Assembly (NCBI GenBank): GCA_023846275.1
Contig: CM043875.1
Span: 26,545,470-26,609,469 of the forward strand
Source of the DNA: Vanilla planifolia
Lineage: Eukaryota > Streptophyta > Magnoliopsida > Asparagales > Orchidaceae
Length of the DNA stretch: 64,000 bases
Direction of reading: 5' to 3'
In this document: in pieces, positions 23,941-36,362 of the stretch
Layout: each line of letters opens with the position of its first letter
How positions within the stretch are numbered: position 1 is the first letter of the stretch
Made by a program: the position numbers and the translations under genes
Notes under the pieces: generated by a model
Told to the model about the DNA's origin: nothing
Seen by the model: only the letters and a program-made list of their open reading frames with translations
The model's database searches: none

Positions 23941-24700
23941 CCGCCCGAGTCCTCTCTAACGTAAAACAGTATTTTTTTTTTCTTCTTTTTTTGGTTTTTT
24001 AAAATCACATTTTTTTAATTTAATTATATAATTGTATCATAAAAAAAATGTTATATTAAATATACATCAAATAATTCTAAAAAATTATCACTTTCACATC
24101 ATTATACTCTTGTTTTTTTTTATAATATACCATTTTAATTAATTAATCTAATTATAATAAATTCTAAAATAATGCTTTACTCAATAATTTTGTGATAATA
24201 TTGTTTACTTACTACTTTAATCTATCATCACACCTTTTAATAATTGTTTTTTTATATAGTTTTTTATTATTCATAAAGTGTGAAAAATAACCTTTTTGTA
24301 TGAGGTATAATAAGTCCATAGCATTGTAAAGAAGAAGCAAAAATATCATAAAAATACTAATTTGATATGAAATAAAATTAATAGATTATAATATTATTTT
24401 CTAAATTTAAATAATTAATAATGCATTTTAAAGGTGTTAAACTGACCATATATTATGCCACTAAAGTTATTCTCATTTTTTAAATAAAAGCTTATTTTTA
24501 ATAATTTAATTTTACTTACTGTTTTTTTAAATATATTTTAGAATTCAAGTGATTAAAATGCGTTATTTAGGCTTTGCATTTTTTTTATTAAAACTTCAAA
24601 TATTTAAATTTTAAATTCTATGTTTCAGTAATATTTCGCAAAATACGTTGTTTTAACTTGTTATACGATAAATTAACAGCCATTTGATCAAGATCAACAT
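23941..24700. promoter_or_regulatory. divergent promoter region between GPDH and the PPR gene
   Basis: About 760 bases, very AT-rich, with T and A runs and no coding pattern. It must hold the promoters of both divergent genes. Nothing more specific can be called. Confidence 0.5.
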
Positions 24701-26074
24701 ATGTACTTTATGGCGCTGAGAAGCGGAGCCATGGCCACCGCCGTTACGGCGGCGTGTCCACCTGTCGACGGCAGCGGAATAATTGCGGAAGCGGAAATCC
24801 TAAAACTGTCTCCGACAAGATCCCGCCTTTCACTCCCTCGTCTCATCAAGCTCTGCGCCAAGTCAGCTGCTCTATCCCCGGCCGAGCAGCTCCATGCCCT
24901 CTCATTGAAGCATGGCCTCTCCTCGGACCTCTTCATTCAGAGTGCTCTTGTCTCTCTCTACTCCTCTTGTGGGCACCTGCAACTTTCCCTCCAGGTGTTC
25001 GACCGTATGCTCCACCGGAACGTCGTTGCATGGACCGCCGTCATCAACGCTTGCCTATCCTTCGGAATCCCGGACTCTGCTCTTTCATATTTCTTCCGGA
25101 TGCTGGACTCCGGCATCGTTGCCGATAGCTTTGCCATCGTCGCTGCACTCTCTGCTTGTGCTAACGTCGGCGCCCTCAATGTCGGCCGTGGCTTGCACTC
25201 GTACATGAAGAAAACCGGCATGGAAATCGCGGAGTTTGTCGCAACGGCGCTCATTAACATGTACAGCAAGTGTGGCAGCATTCAAGATGCACTGCGGGTG
25301 TTCAATTCAATAACCTGCGCGGGGAGAACGACACAAACCTGGAATGCAATGATTCACGGCCTTGCAGTGCACGGGCTGGTAACCAATGCTGTCCAGGTGT
25401 TCGACGAAATGATATCTGCGGGAATGAGGCCTAACGAAGTCACGTTCTTAGGTCTGCTTTGTGGATGCTCGCATTGTGGGTTGGTGGAGGAAGGAAAGTT
25501 CTTCTTCGAGGAAATGAGACGTGAATACGGCATCCAGCCGGGGATCAAGCACTATGGTTGCATGGTGGACCTACTTGGTCGTGCAGGGAGTTTTGCAGAC
25601 GCTTATGAGATGATCAGGGATATGAGAGTTCATCCGAATCACATTATCTGGGGAGCGTTGCTCAACGCGTGCAGGCTTCATGGCAACATACATGCGGCAG
25701 AGCGAGTGATGGAAATAATGAGAGATGAAGGAAGGCCGGCCGCTGACACTAGCCACTACGTCATGCTCTCGAACATGTACAGAGATGCAGGCATGGGTGA
25801 GAAGATGGCCCAAGTGAGAGCAATGGTTGGTAGGAAGCCCAAGGGCCTGAGCTATGTTCAGGTTGGCAGCGTGCTGCATGCGTTTGGAGTGGGCGATGAC
25901 GATTCGTGGATTGAAAATTCTGGCGAGATCATGGGGAAGCTGGGATTCAGTGGGAAGGAGGAGGAAGAAGAGGATTGTGATTTGTTTGATAGTAATTCCG
26001 GGAATTTAACTGATGCCCACGTCGAATTTCTTAGACATTGGGATTTCTTGATCCACCTGGAAGCTAATACATGA
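24701..26074 (+). CDS. PLS-class pentatricopeptide repeat protein with E-type C-terminus
   Basis: One uninterrupted 457-codon frame, GC-rich against very AT-rich flanks, as expected for the mostly intronless plant PPR family. PPR units are visible from about residue 50 on: QSALVSLYSSCGHL with VFDRMLHRNVVAWTAVI; ALSACANVGALNVGRGLHSY; ATALINMYSKCGSIQDAL with QTWNAMIHGLAVHG; PNEVTFLGLLCGCSHCGLVE; and HYGCMVDLLGRAGSFADAY. An E motif follows (IIWGALLNACRLHGNIHAAE, about 316-335) with HYVMLSNMYRDAG and GLSYVQVGSVLHAF. There is no DYW deaminase domain; the tail is acidic (EEEEED near 430). The family binds organelle RNA and often specifies C-to-U editing with partners. Target RNA and organelle cannot be told from sequence. 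Starts at 24701, 24710 and 24731 are all possible. Confidence 0.93.
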   Translation: MYFMALRSGAMATAVTAACPPVDGSGIIAEAEILKLSPTRSRLSLPRLIKLCAKSAALSPAEQLHALSLKHGLSSDLFIQSALVSLYSSCGHLQLSLQVFDRMLHRNVVAWTAVINACLSFGIPDSALSYFFRMLDSGIVADSFAIVAALSACANVGALNVGRGLHSYMKKTGMEIAEFVATALINMYSKCGSIQDALRVFNSITCAGRTTQTWNAMIHGLAVHGLVTNAVQVFDEMISAGMRPNEVTFLGLLCGCSHCGLVEEGKFFFEEMRREYGIQPGIKHYGCMVDLLGRAGSFADAYEMIRDMRVHPNHIIWGALLNACRLHGNIHAAERVMEIMRDEGRPAADTSHYVMLSNMYRDAGMGEKMAQVRAMVGRKPKGLSYVQVGSVLHAFGVGDDDSWIENSGEIMGKLGFSGKEEEEEDCDLFDSNSGNLTDAHVEFLRHWDFLIHLEANT

Positions 26075-26406
26075 CAGGTTTGTGTTTTTATTTTTCTGTT
26101 TGGTTCTTTTTTATCCTAAAGAATTGTTAATGATGTTGACCCAATGAAACAGAGAATTTATTTAGTAGATTTCATGTATTTATAGGATTAGGACTTGTTA
26201 ATATATTATTGTTATTTCATGCAATAGTTTACATTTTGAAAAGTGTTATTTTTTTTAGATCTTAAGCAACTAGCAAAGAATGGAGGACTTGGCATGTAGT
26301 CTCTCAGGGTGATTTTGGTACATTAATATTGTTATATCATTTATTAATATTTTTTTGAATGTTTAGTTTGATGATATCTTTCAATGAACTTTGTTTTAAT
26401 TTTTAG

Positions 26407-26934
26407 ATGTCACTCAGTTTATTTATCTTGTTTTAACCTGAAAATATGATTTTTCATATATAAATATATTAGAAATCAAGTTACCTTATGGTCAAAATTT
26501 GCCACATGATCATCATATTACAAGTTATCTATTCAAATTTAAGTAAAGTGTTTTATATATTTTTATCTCAAATGAGGGCTTTCTAATTAGGAGTTTCACA
26601 ATTTTCAACTATTGTTAATTATCATTATAGGATTTAAGAGAAAACTATGATCAAATACTTGACAATTTAGATGTCACTCAGTTTATTTATCTTGTTTTAA
26701 CCTGAAAACATGATTTTTCATACATAAATATATTAGAAATCAAGTTACCTTATGGTCAAAATTTGCCACATGATCATCATATTACAAGTTATCTATTCAA
26801 ATATAAGTAAAGTGTTTTATATATTTTTATCTCAAATGAGGGTCTTCTAATTAGGAGTTTCACAATTTTCCACCATTGTTAATTATCATTATAGGATTTA
26901 AGAGAAAACTATGATCAAATACTTGACAATTTAG
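26407..26934 (+). repeat. near-identical tandem duplication, 2 x 264 bp
   Basis: The unit starting atgtcactcagtttatttat at 26407 repeats at 26671, each copy ending tacttgacaatttag. Only a handful of differences are seen (aaatatg/aaaacatg, atatata/atacata, gggcttt/gggtctt, caacta/ccacca), so it is recent. It lies about 330 bases past the PPR stop and has no coding content. Confidence 0.95.
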
Positions 26935-29900
26935 GTGTAAGGGGCATGGATATGATTTGGTGAACAAAGTTGGTTGTGATTTGATTGTTCCATTGTTTTG
27001 GGATTATTAAAGTAGGTTGTTGGCTTTTATTTATTATTGAACCTTGATTTTGTTGTGAATATTTACTTGTAAGGTTTCATAGATTCTTTTCTATAATGAA
27101 GCATCCCAAGAGTTTAAGTCTTGATTTGAAAATATATACCATGCTAAGGGATGTAGGATAGATTGCATTAGGAGGTTGAAATTATGCTTGTATAAATGTT
27201 TTGTTATTTATTACATCTCTATAGATATTTTATTTTTGCATATTTTTTATTTTTGTATTTTGTTTTTTAAATAAGGATATCTTTGTTGTTTAGTTTTTGG
27301 TCAAAATTTGTTTTTGTACCTTATAAATATGTTGCTGTGAAATGAAAAAAGAGATATTTTTTTATAGAATTTTTCATTAATAAAAAACTATGATTTTTTA
27401 TTAGGTGCAGGTGTACACCCCTAAATTGTGATTTAGGTTTTCTCTCCTTTGAGTTTTGCTCTAAAATTTGTCCAAATTGCAAACAGCAGCATCCCTTGTA
27501 ATTCAGGACTGGTGATCACTTCATAGTGTATTAGGTCTAAAGATAAGTTCAAGGTTGGGCATTCATTTATTTTGGATGGGTGTCTAATAAGGCATTGCAT
27601 CTAAATGCAATGGTTTTGGCATTAACAACTAAATTAGATAAATGAGATGTAATATTATTCTAAATTGTTGTTTGGGTTAGGATTTTACTTAAAACAAAAT
27701 TGATTTTGAGTCAAATTAGTTCAAATAAGTGACTATACTTGTTTAGGCTCGATCAAGTTTAGATTGAGCTTAAGCAAAGTCAGCTAGCTCTAATCTGACT
27801 TAGAGGTTTAGTCAGGTGTAATTGGGAACACGGAAAGAGTTGGTTGAGTGTATGCCCATAAGATTGGTTATGAGTGCAGGTTCAAGCTGGCAATTTCAGT
27901 CTAGATGTTTTTTTGTGACATTTTTCTTTTCTTCTTTATTGAACTAACTATTTACATTGGGGTTAACATGGGACAACAATTTTGAATTTTGAAGCCTACA
28001 TGTGCTCCAGAATAAGAGTAAGGTTGACAATGAGAAAGTTGGTTATATGGTGAGTTGATGTCCAGTGAGGGATAATGTGGTAAAAAGAATTTATAAAAAA
28101 ATTTAATACAAAAGAAGATACAACATTTTGATGATTCAATTTTAAAGAAAGTGCTTGAGTCATTCAATGAATTATTTATTATAAATATATGCATATTAGC
28201 TAACGTTTATATAATAAAGAGAAAAAAATTAAACATATGATTTCGTTTGCATTTTAAATCAAATAATCCATATGGAAGCGATGCATAATCATTGTTGCCA
28301 AACATAATACTATAAAAAAGTGTGCCAATCAAAATATGAGGTTACAAATGTAATCGAAAGTAAGCTCTATTTGCATATTTGTGCAAGACTTATTGTTACA
28401 CTTATATTATAATTATTACTAGTAAATGTTGATAATTATATCAATATCAAAATATTATTTTGTTTTTCATGTAAGAAATAATATTTATTGATAAGAGATA
28501 ATGTGATTAGTTTATTTCAAATTGAATTTGTTGTGATCTGTTCTTAGTGTCAAGATATGTAAAATTTATTTATTCATTTTTTATATAAAAATGTTCATTT
28601 CCGTAACCCACTAGAAACTCGTCATGAGTTGCTTCTTGCATTAGTAATTCCATCTCTCAAATATCATTTGATGATTATTCATTTGTCCTTATTAATCCCA
28701 ATTGTCACAAAACTTATCAAAGATTGAAATTTCTTTTATGCACCCAATGTGGCAAATGAAGCTAAGAGTTCAAATTGGTTCAAAGAGGTGTGATTGCTCT
28801 ACTATATTAGGTAAAGAATTCTTTAGGAAATTTGTTTTGTTAGGTTGTGGTTTCTTATTGATTAGTATATGTATAATTTTTATCTTTTTATGAAAAATTT
28901 GTTTTGTTAAGCTATGGTGTCTTATTGATTAGCATATGTATAATTTTCATCTTGTTATGATAATCTTCTTTTATAAGAGAACAAAAGTTTTTTTATTTTG
29001 AAAGGACTTAAATGAAAACCTTAAAGAATTTTCTAATTTTTTTACCTATATTAATTATTTAAAACAAAAAATATCATTGTACTTGTAATAAAAAAATGTT
29101 TCTATTTTTTTTTTTTTTTTTTGCGTATTTTCTTTATCTTCTAGTAGTTGTGATAATTTTCATATGAATGTAGGGGCTTGGAGGTTGTCATGGCAAATAA
29201 TGCGAGTGAGAGTGACAACAAGGAAAGTAGCTACATGTACTACAACTTAAAATAGAGTAGATGTTGCAAGATGAGCAAAGGTTGGGAAAAGGATAATTTT
29301 AGACTCGAAGAAGAGGTTTTGGTGGGGATGTCAACTAAGAGGGCATATGTTGGAGTTTTGTAGAGGTAAACATTATGTGAGACTGGCGATGAGCAGATTG
29401 CATAGAGGAAACATTGGTTGAGCTAATTAGGAGAGGATGAGAGAAGATGCATGCCAACGAAAGGCTCGAGAGATTAGGCGAGGACACTAGTAATAGTTAT
29501 CACATGCTAAGAGAGATAGTTAAAAAGAAACTAAGAATATACTTATTAAAAATACAAGAATAATTTACAGAGCAAATCAAACATGCAATATTAGGAGAAG
29601 AGTAAAAGTTACAAAGTTTTATTTTTATTTTTTTTATTTTTTAGCAACTATCAATTTTTTGGCAGTAAGTTGTGCAAATGATCTTGTGGATTTCAAATTG
29701 TTTTTATAAAAAAAATTATTTTTAAATATTTTTCACATATTAAAAAATTAAAGATTAGGAAATACATGATGTTTTTTTTATCATAATTTGTCAAGTAACA
29801 TTGTCATAGAAATGTTTTCTTTTCATTTGTGTTTAAAAAGCATCTTTGCAACATCACTTTTTTTTTAGTATTCTTTCTTTTGTCTTTTTCTTTTTTTTTC

Positions 29901-31479
29901 TTTTCTAACATATTATTTAGTTGATTAAAAAGTTAAAATAAAAACAAAAAACGTGAACAATGATCTCTACCATTACCCATTAGTGATTAGTGATGCATCA
30001 AAACCAATTGAGGTGATCAAAGGCGATTCATTGCTCAATTGTGGTGATCGATGAAGGTAAGAAACAAATCATGACAAGTAATGTCAACCTTTGACATAGA
30101 GAGATAGTGAAAAAGTTATTAAATGATTTTGATAATTTGAAAAATCAAAATGAGTAAAAAGAAAATAATTTATCACATGAGACAAAATGACATCCCTTCT
30201 TAGAAACAACACACTAATAAGAAAAATCCTATTTCTCATTTTTTTTTCTTTATACTTTCACATTCAAACAAACACATATAACCTCCCCCTATTCTAGAGT
30301 CAAAGACTAAATATTTGTTAAGTTTGAATAAAATATTTGCTAAATTTAGTATTTTTGGTTTGATAAATAAAAATTTTGAAAAGATTATGTTATACCCTTA
30401 TCAATAAACAAAAAAAAGTCAAATGTCATGTTTTATCTACATTCAAAAAAACATTTTTCAAAAGCTCATTTCAAAATAAAAAAAAAAGTGAAAAAAGAAA
30501 CTATCAAATAATGTTCACAATTTTTATTTTCCATTCATGTGAATTTACAAATTCTTGTTTAAAAACAAATTGAACTTATAAGTTAAAACCAAACTTACCT
30601 TAATGTCTGTTCTCCTACACATGGGATTAGTCAGGTATTTTGGTACTGCTTTCCCCAGCTCTCAAAATGCGTGTTCAACCTTGGGAGTCATGCTTCTTTT
30701 AAGCGTCTTTTTAACATTTTGATAAACTTCAATTCTTTAAACTGCTTGCTGTACAGATATGGTTTCGTGCCTTCATTCACCTGTCTAAATGAAGACATTT
30801 TTGTGCATTTTTATGGACTGTACTATGCAAAGGATACTTAAACAATGAGGCTTTTGGGATACTACGCTGCAATTCCTTCAATCAAAGCTTTCAGTTGCCC
30901 TCTCTCCAAGCAATGGAGCACAGGTTTGTCTATATTTCTTTTTTCTTACTTAGATCAACTGTTGAATCGTATTTGAAAATGCAATCAATGTTTCTTTGAC
31001 TGTACTTCCTAATACAAACAATCAAACAAATATTAAAAAACTAAAAGACATATATGTCTTCTTGAAATAACATTAAAAATTATCCTTTTCAAATAAAAAA
31101 TCAAAAATTATACTCAGTTGTTTTAGAATGCCAATTATTTCGTTAACTAGTTTTTGATAGTATAATATCAAATAAAAGCTTTCTGTTAACATTCAAAGAC
31201 AACATTTTCAAATCTACTTTGCAATCAAACATGAACTTAATATTCGAATATGCAAGACACGAATAATGCTTTTTTGATACATCATACATCAGGCTTTTTT
31301 GATACGTCTGAAAAAAAATCAAAATTCAAATCTTGGAGGTCTTACATTGTAGCTGACTTCATAACAATCATCTACTGGCAATAATATGCTTGCTGATAAC
31401 TGAAAGCAATATGGTCCAAAATCATTCGGGCAAAAGCACATAAAAGTACATCTTCTATTCCTTAATGTTAGAAAGCACA
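26935..31479. other. intergenic, AT-rich, no gene recognised
   Basis: About 4.5 kb of AT-rich DNA. I see no frame with family resemblance on either strand. A mixed-composition patch at 29170-29510 and another at 30610-30920 stand out from the AT background but give no recognisable product. Short internal duplications are listed separately. Confidence 0.5.
28828..28961 (+). repeat. short tandem duplication, period about 67 bp
   Basis: The block aaatttgttttgttaggttg...tcttattgattagtatatgt at about 28828 recurs at about 28895 with scattered substitutions (ttaagctatgg, tagcatatgt). Non-coding. Confidence 0.75.
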
Positions 31480-31796
31480 TCATGGCTGCAGCGTATTATG
31501 AATTGGCCTCCTGTTTCGCACACCAGCATAGTCCTGTGACCGCCACAAAGGCATCATGTCCTTGCTTCCAATCTTCTGAATTTGAACCACCCTTCTTGGC
31601 ATCTGCTCTTGATCTCTCAACCAGATCCTAGCTTCTGCAACAACAACACAACACAGCACATTAATGAAGCAAACCATATCAAAACAACTCACGAGCAGAA
31701 GAACACACATCAAATCTGCATACCAACTGGAGACTGGGGATAATGAAGAAAGAAGATGAAGATACCAAGCAAAAATGGAACCACCCAAGACTCCAT
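31480..31796 (-). CDS. RGF: RGF/GOLVEN/CLEL-type secreted signalling peptide precursor
   Basis: Two minus-strand exons, 31796-31724 and 31634-31480, split by an 89-bp GT-AG intron, encode 75 residues plus TGA. Exon 1 is a textbook signal peptide (MESWVVPFLLGIFIFFLHY). Exon 2 gives a basic, charged pro-region (ARIWLRDQEQMPRRVVQ, then SKDMMPLWRSQ) and ends DYAGVRNRRPIHN plus four residues (TLQP). The 13-residue block, residues 59-71, has the hallmarks of the mature root meristem growth factor family: Asp-Tyr at the start for tyrosine sulfation, Pro in the second half and a closing His-Asn. Known family role: secreted peptides sensed by RGI/RGFR receptor kinases, controlling root meristem size, gravitropism and lateral root initiation. 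The PRR at 37-39 could be a subtilase processing site (inference). The precursor is shorter than most I recall. The gene stands alone, with several kb of non-genic DNA on both sides. Confidence 0.82.
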
Positions 31797-34700
31797 TTTA
31801 CTCGACCACATAGCAGTCCCCACAAAAATTCAGACCAACCCACACTCAGGAACAAAAAGGAATGTCAGAAAAGGTGTTCAAAACAGAAGTTAGGTTAGTA
31901 GTTGCTAAGTTGTCCTTGACCATGTAACTGCAAGCTAGATATGATTTCATTGCTAAGAGCTTTATAGTTTATATTAAGCTTTTTGGCCTGAAATCTTCCA
32001 TATTGTCTCATGTGAAAACAGAAACAGCACATGGCACATGGCAGCCTATAATTTAAGCTCAACTGGAAGCAGAGAGTCAAGAATTGATACCTTCCATGCA
32101 GTTAGGCATTCCAATGAAGTAAAATATAGGAGAAATTTATTATAGATTACAATTACCAAGTTGATGGATGTTATCTTTATATAAATAAAACGGGATCCAC
32201 AGTAGAAAGGACTTTAACTCAATGATCCAAGAAAACTTCTCTTCTAAACAGCTTAAGATTACCAACAACAACAATAACAATGTCTCTTAATCCCTCTGAG
32301 TGGGATCAAGCACTTGATTCACCAATCAGCTGAAATATGACCAACATTACAGAATAGAATCCTAGCTTAAGAGGGGTTTGGGGACTTTACTGGAATCATT
32401 GCGCTTTGCTTTTTTTTTTTTTTAAATATTCACTATGAATGAAAGAGGAAACCGAACACTTTTAATTGTTTTAAAAGAGAAAAAGCATGTCCTTGTATAT
32501 TGGAGATCTTGACTTGCAATGCGAAGAATAGGAATAGCAAATCACCATTGAAGCAAATTTGTAGATCAGTAGAGTCAGTTCGATTAAGCGAATAATGAGG
32601 TAGTATAGGGTGCCTTATGGAACCAAGGAGCACATCATAATTGATAGTAATTTAGTAGTACACAGTGATATTTTTATTTCTTATGCAAAAAATTGCATCA
32701 TTGCCAACCTTTGGTGATGGTAAATAGGAGGTCCCTATGGCAAAGGTACTAATGGTTGCTGATGGTGAAAATCGCGGGCATCCAAACTCTTCCACACTTA
32801 ATGGTTAACAATATGTGCTCAAGTAAGGTCATGGGCAAACTAGTAAGCTTGGTTTCACTTGGGCAATAATAATCCACAAGCTATCACCATACTTGAAAAA
32901 ATCTTTTCCTTTGTTACTTGTAATCAAAAATAGGACTAAAGCTTAGCTTATTCATGAATGAGGCTTAATAGAAAAAGAGGGATGCTCAAGTGGAAGAAGG
33001 GCCATGTAGCTTCATAAGATGAGGGTGAAGATCTTCAAAACCACAATTGTCAAGCAGTGGAGCAGAAAAGTGAACTATAGATTCGGAGGAGCAGTTCGAG
33101 GGAGGTAATAAAATCATCGATTAGAGGAAGTGAGGATGTGAGGAGCTAAACTATTCAATTGAGAGAGACATTCGAAGGGGTTTTGGTCTCAAGACCAAGA
33201 GGAAGATAAGGAAGAGAAGGAAGAGATGAAATCCAAAAGGAAGTTATCGAGATCTTAAGGGAAAAGGGAAATGTCGATGAAAATATTGAGGAAAAAGTCA
33301 AGATGAGAACGCCATTAAGCTTGTGAGAGGAAAGGGTGTGGATTATGGAGTGTTCTTAGGCGGAGAATTGGGGTTGTCGAAGAGAAGGGAGTCCAGGGTC
33401 TCGTGAAGAAAGGAAGGTGTGGCAAACCTCCTTAAATGAGAAGACATGATTAGAAACCCCATTGGGGATGCAAATTGGGAGGGAGAAAAGAGGATCCTAT
33501 GAGATGGAACCATATGAGATAAATGTTAAGTAGTAGAGGCTAATTTAGATAAGTTAATGGATGAAAAATCAAATAAACTTTAGCTTAAACACATTTCTCT
33601 TAACCAAAATGTTAGCCAGATAATTCTTAGATGTAGAGCCACCTTTGTAGCTTCCAATGTGCTATTTATGATATAAGACACTTTAAGCACTAAAACATAT
33701 GCAAATTAAAGCTATAATAAGACAACATGGAGATGCTAATAAAGACAAATTACAATTGTATAAAGACATAAGCATAATGCAAAAGGAGAGGAATGTATTT
33801 TGAAATGTAAGCGATATTATTAAGGCAATAACACCTTGGGGGTTCAAGATAAACCCATCATATAGATGCTTAACATATACATTGATCCAAAAGTCTAAAC
33901 AAGTAATTCAAAGCTATCATTAGGATGTAAATATCTTAACTTATTAAATATTTAAGTCTAGGATAATACTTTATATTTAACAATACAATCTTCTTATCAT
34001 ACAATAAGCCATTCACATTGGTCTTACTCATCTAATGAGTCATTTTTAATCTAGCAAGTGCATGAAAACCAAGAGTCCACTCAAGCCATGTGCCATTAAG
34101 GAAGCCATTAGCACTTGGAGTTATACTCAACCATAGTTGGGCCAACACATAAGAGTATAACTTGCATGAACTACTTGATCCTAGTTTTACCATCATCATT
34201 GATATTATTTATTAGGAAGCAAGTTGGGTCCAATATAAAGTTGTGAGTCCTTGTTTGAGTTATTGTAATCTGAAAATTCCAAGAGTAATGTAGGGTTTGT
34301 TTGAGATAAAAAGTATTCATTTTCCAAAACTCCTAGTATGATAATGAAAACTTTCTTGATGCGGTGGTGGGTTTTTCATCAACCTTGAGATACTTTTGAA
34401 ATTTCTTGTTCTTTTTTTCTCTTTTCTTGTTTGTATTTATGGTTCTCTCAATGTTGCCTCCTTTTAACAAATCTTACAACGTATTGTGGGAGTCTTAAGA
34501 AAGACAACATTATTAATCTTGATATATGTCATGCCCTTTCTATCAATTATTATCATTATTGACTAACAGAACAATAATATCAAAGTATCGTAGCATCATG
34601 TGGAGACATAAAACAATTATAGATCATAATGATGAAGATAATGAAGTATATTTTTTGATATTCAAACCAATTTTATTATATCAAAATATATTACATACAT

Positions 34701-35450
34701 ATTTGTTCTTTCTTTACTCAGAGATACGATATTTGCAACATCATTAATGTGTATAGGATATCAAATTCACAAAGCTCGCATGCCATTTTAAGCATTGTCT
34801 TTGTGTAAATCTTTGACATGTCTTATAATTTAAGTAGGACAATGAGCATAAAATACTTAGTAGATAAATTTTATATAAATAAATAACGAAGTGTTCTAAA
34901 AGAACAATATCAAATGCGATAAACATAATATTAACATGACATATTAGTAATGCTCATATATGAGCCAAAAATAGGAATAAGCAACATGTTGGATATATCA
35001 AAGTGCACGCATATTATTTATCTTATCCTTTTTTTATATTTTTTTAACTAGACTTAGATGTTTCTCATAAGATTGTATCTTATATTCTAATTATATTTCG
35101 TCTCTTTTATGATATTTCATTACATTATCTCTAAGCTTCTACTCGTAGACATATCAAAATTGGCTAGTCACATCAATCACCTATCATCTTTGTAAAGCGA
35201 CCAAACACCAAGTGTTAATAATGCAAAGTAAGTCTCTGATGTCATCTCATAGCCCAGTATAAAACTAGTATTTATCATGCCTAACATCATATATTAGAGC
35301 TCATCACATATCATGTAATCATAGGAATAAGTTTAGAAAAATTTTATTTTTTAGTATGATATTGAACCTTATTATATTTATCTCATATTATAACATATGC
35401 TTATTTTTTATTTTTTACGTTGTATTTTATAACACATCAAATTATGCAAA
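31797..35450. other. intergenic upstream of the RGF-type gene, no gene recognised
   Basis: The first 300 bases should contain the peptide gene's promoter and leader. A purine-rich stretch, with many AG and GA runs, fills about 32950-33530. The rest is AT-rich without coding pattern. A possible LINE 3' tail is listed separately. Confidence 0.45.
32255..32335 (-). mobile_element. possible 3' end of an RTE-type LINE (remnant)
   Basis: Read on the minus strand the block gives GATCCCACTCAGAGGGATTA followed by a TTGTTATTGTTGTTGTTGG tail. Plant RTE-clade LINE copies often end in a similar 'GATCCCA..T.GGGATAAGG' block plus a TTG repeat (from memory). No reverse transcriptase is seen upstream, so at most this is a short 5'-truncated copy. 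Confidence 0.4.
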
Positions 35451-35451
35451 T

Positions 35452-35624
35452 CATGCATCATGAATGTTATGTCATGTTAAAAGAATTATACATAGTTACA
35501 TTACTATTTAATTGAATTTATCTATTTTGATTCCTAATGATCTCTTAATTTCTTGTTAATTTCTCTTTCTTTTTATTTATTATAAGAAATTTATAGTATA
35601 TTTCAAATCAATTTTTGTAGTTCA

Positions 35625-35666
<42 letters not shown>

Positions 35667-35900
35667 AAAAAGAATAAGTTGTAATATATTAAAATGTGTA
35701 AATTATGCATCATGAATATTGTTATATTGAAAGAATCATATACACTTATATTATTATTTAATTGAAATTATATATCTTGATTCCTTATATTCACTCAATT
35801 TCTTATTTTTTAATCTTTTTTTATTTTTCGAAAAGAATTTATAGTCTATCATATATCAATTTCTATAATTCGTAACATTATATAATATCAGTAATGAAAA
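35452..35900 (+). repeat. diverged tandem duplication, period about 252 bp, with an (AT)n tract between copies
   Basis: The block atgcatcatgaatgttatgt...attatttaattgaa...gattcct...tttatagtat at 35453 recurs at 35705 with many differences. Copy 1 ends in an (AT)n tract at about 35628-35663. Non-coding. Confidence 0.75.
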
Positions 35901-36239
35901 AAAATCATATTTCAATACCGATCTTACGTACTTTCCTTCAAATTTTGCAACAATTTAACAATTATTCTTGTTTCTCTCCATTTTTCATTTGTTGAAAACA
36001 TAACCTCAATTTTTCATACCTTAAAAATTGTATAAAAATTTTGTTGAAATATTTTGATAATTACAACAAAAAATAAAGCTTACCTTTGATGTAGTTATCC
36101 TTTCTAATTAATACAAGTTTTTCTTTTTTTCTAGTTTTCAAAATAAATTTTCTCTAATTCTTTAATAATAACAATTAAAATCACAACATTTTTTATCTTA
36201 ACAACTTCTATGACTATCTTTGTTGGTTGTCCATTTTTT

Positions 36240-36241
<2 letters not shown>

Positions 36242-36297
<56 letters not shown>
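36242..36297 (+). repeat. (TA)n microsatellite
   Basis: An uninterrupted TA dinucleotide tract of about 56 bases, likely highly polymorphic in length. Confidence 0.95.
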
Positions 36298-36300
<3 letters not shown>

Positions 36301-36362
36301 GTTGACAAAAACATTAAAAATCTAAAAGTTTGAAGGAGAAGATGTTGTAAAAGTTTACCTTT

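Noticed and set aside
31635-31788. 102-codon reading of the RGF region from an upstream non-ATG start
   Set aside because: It reads through the 89-bp intron; the spliced form gives a proper signal peptide and pro-region.
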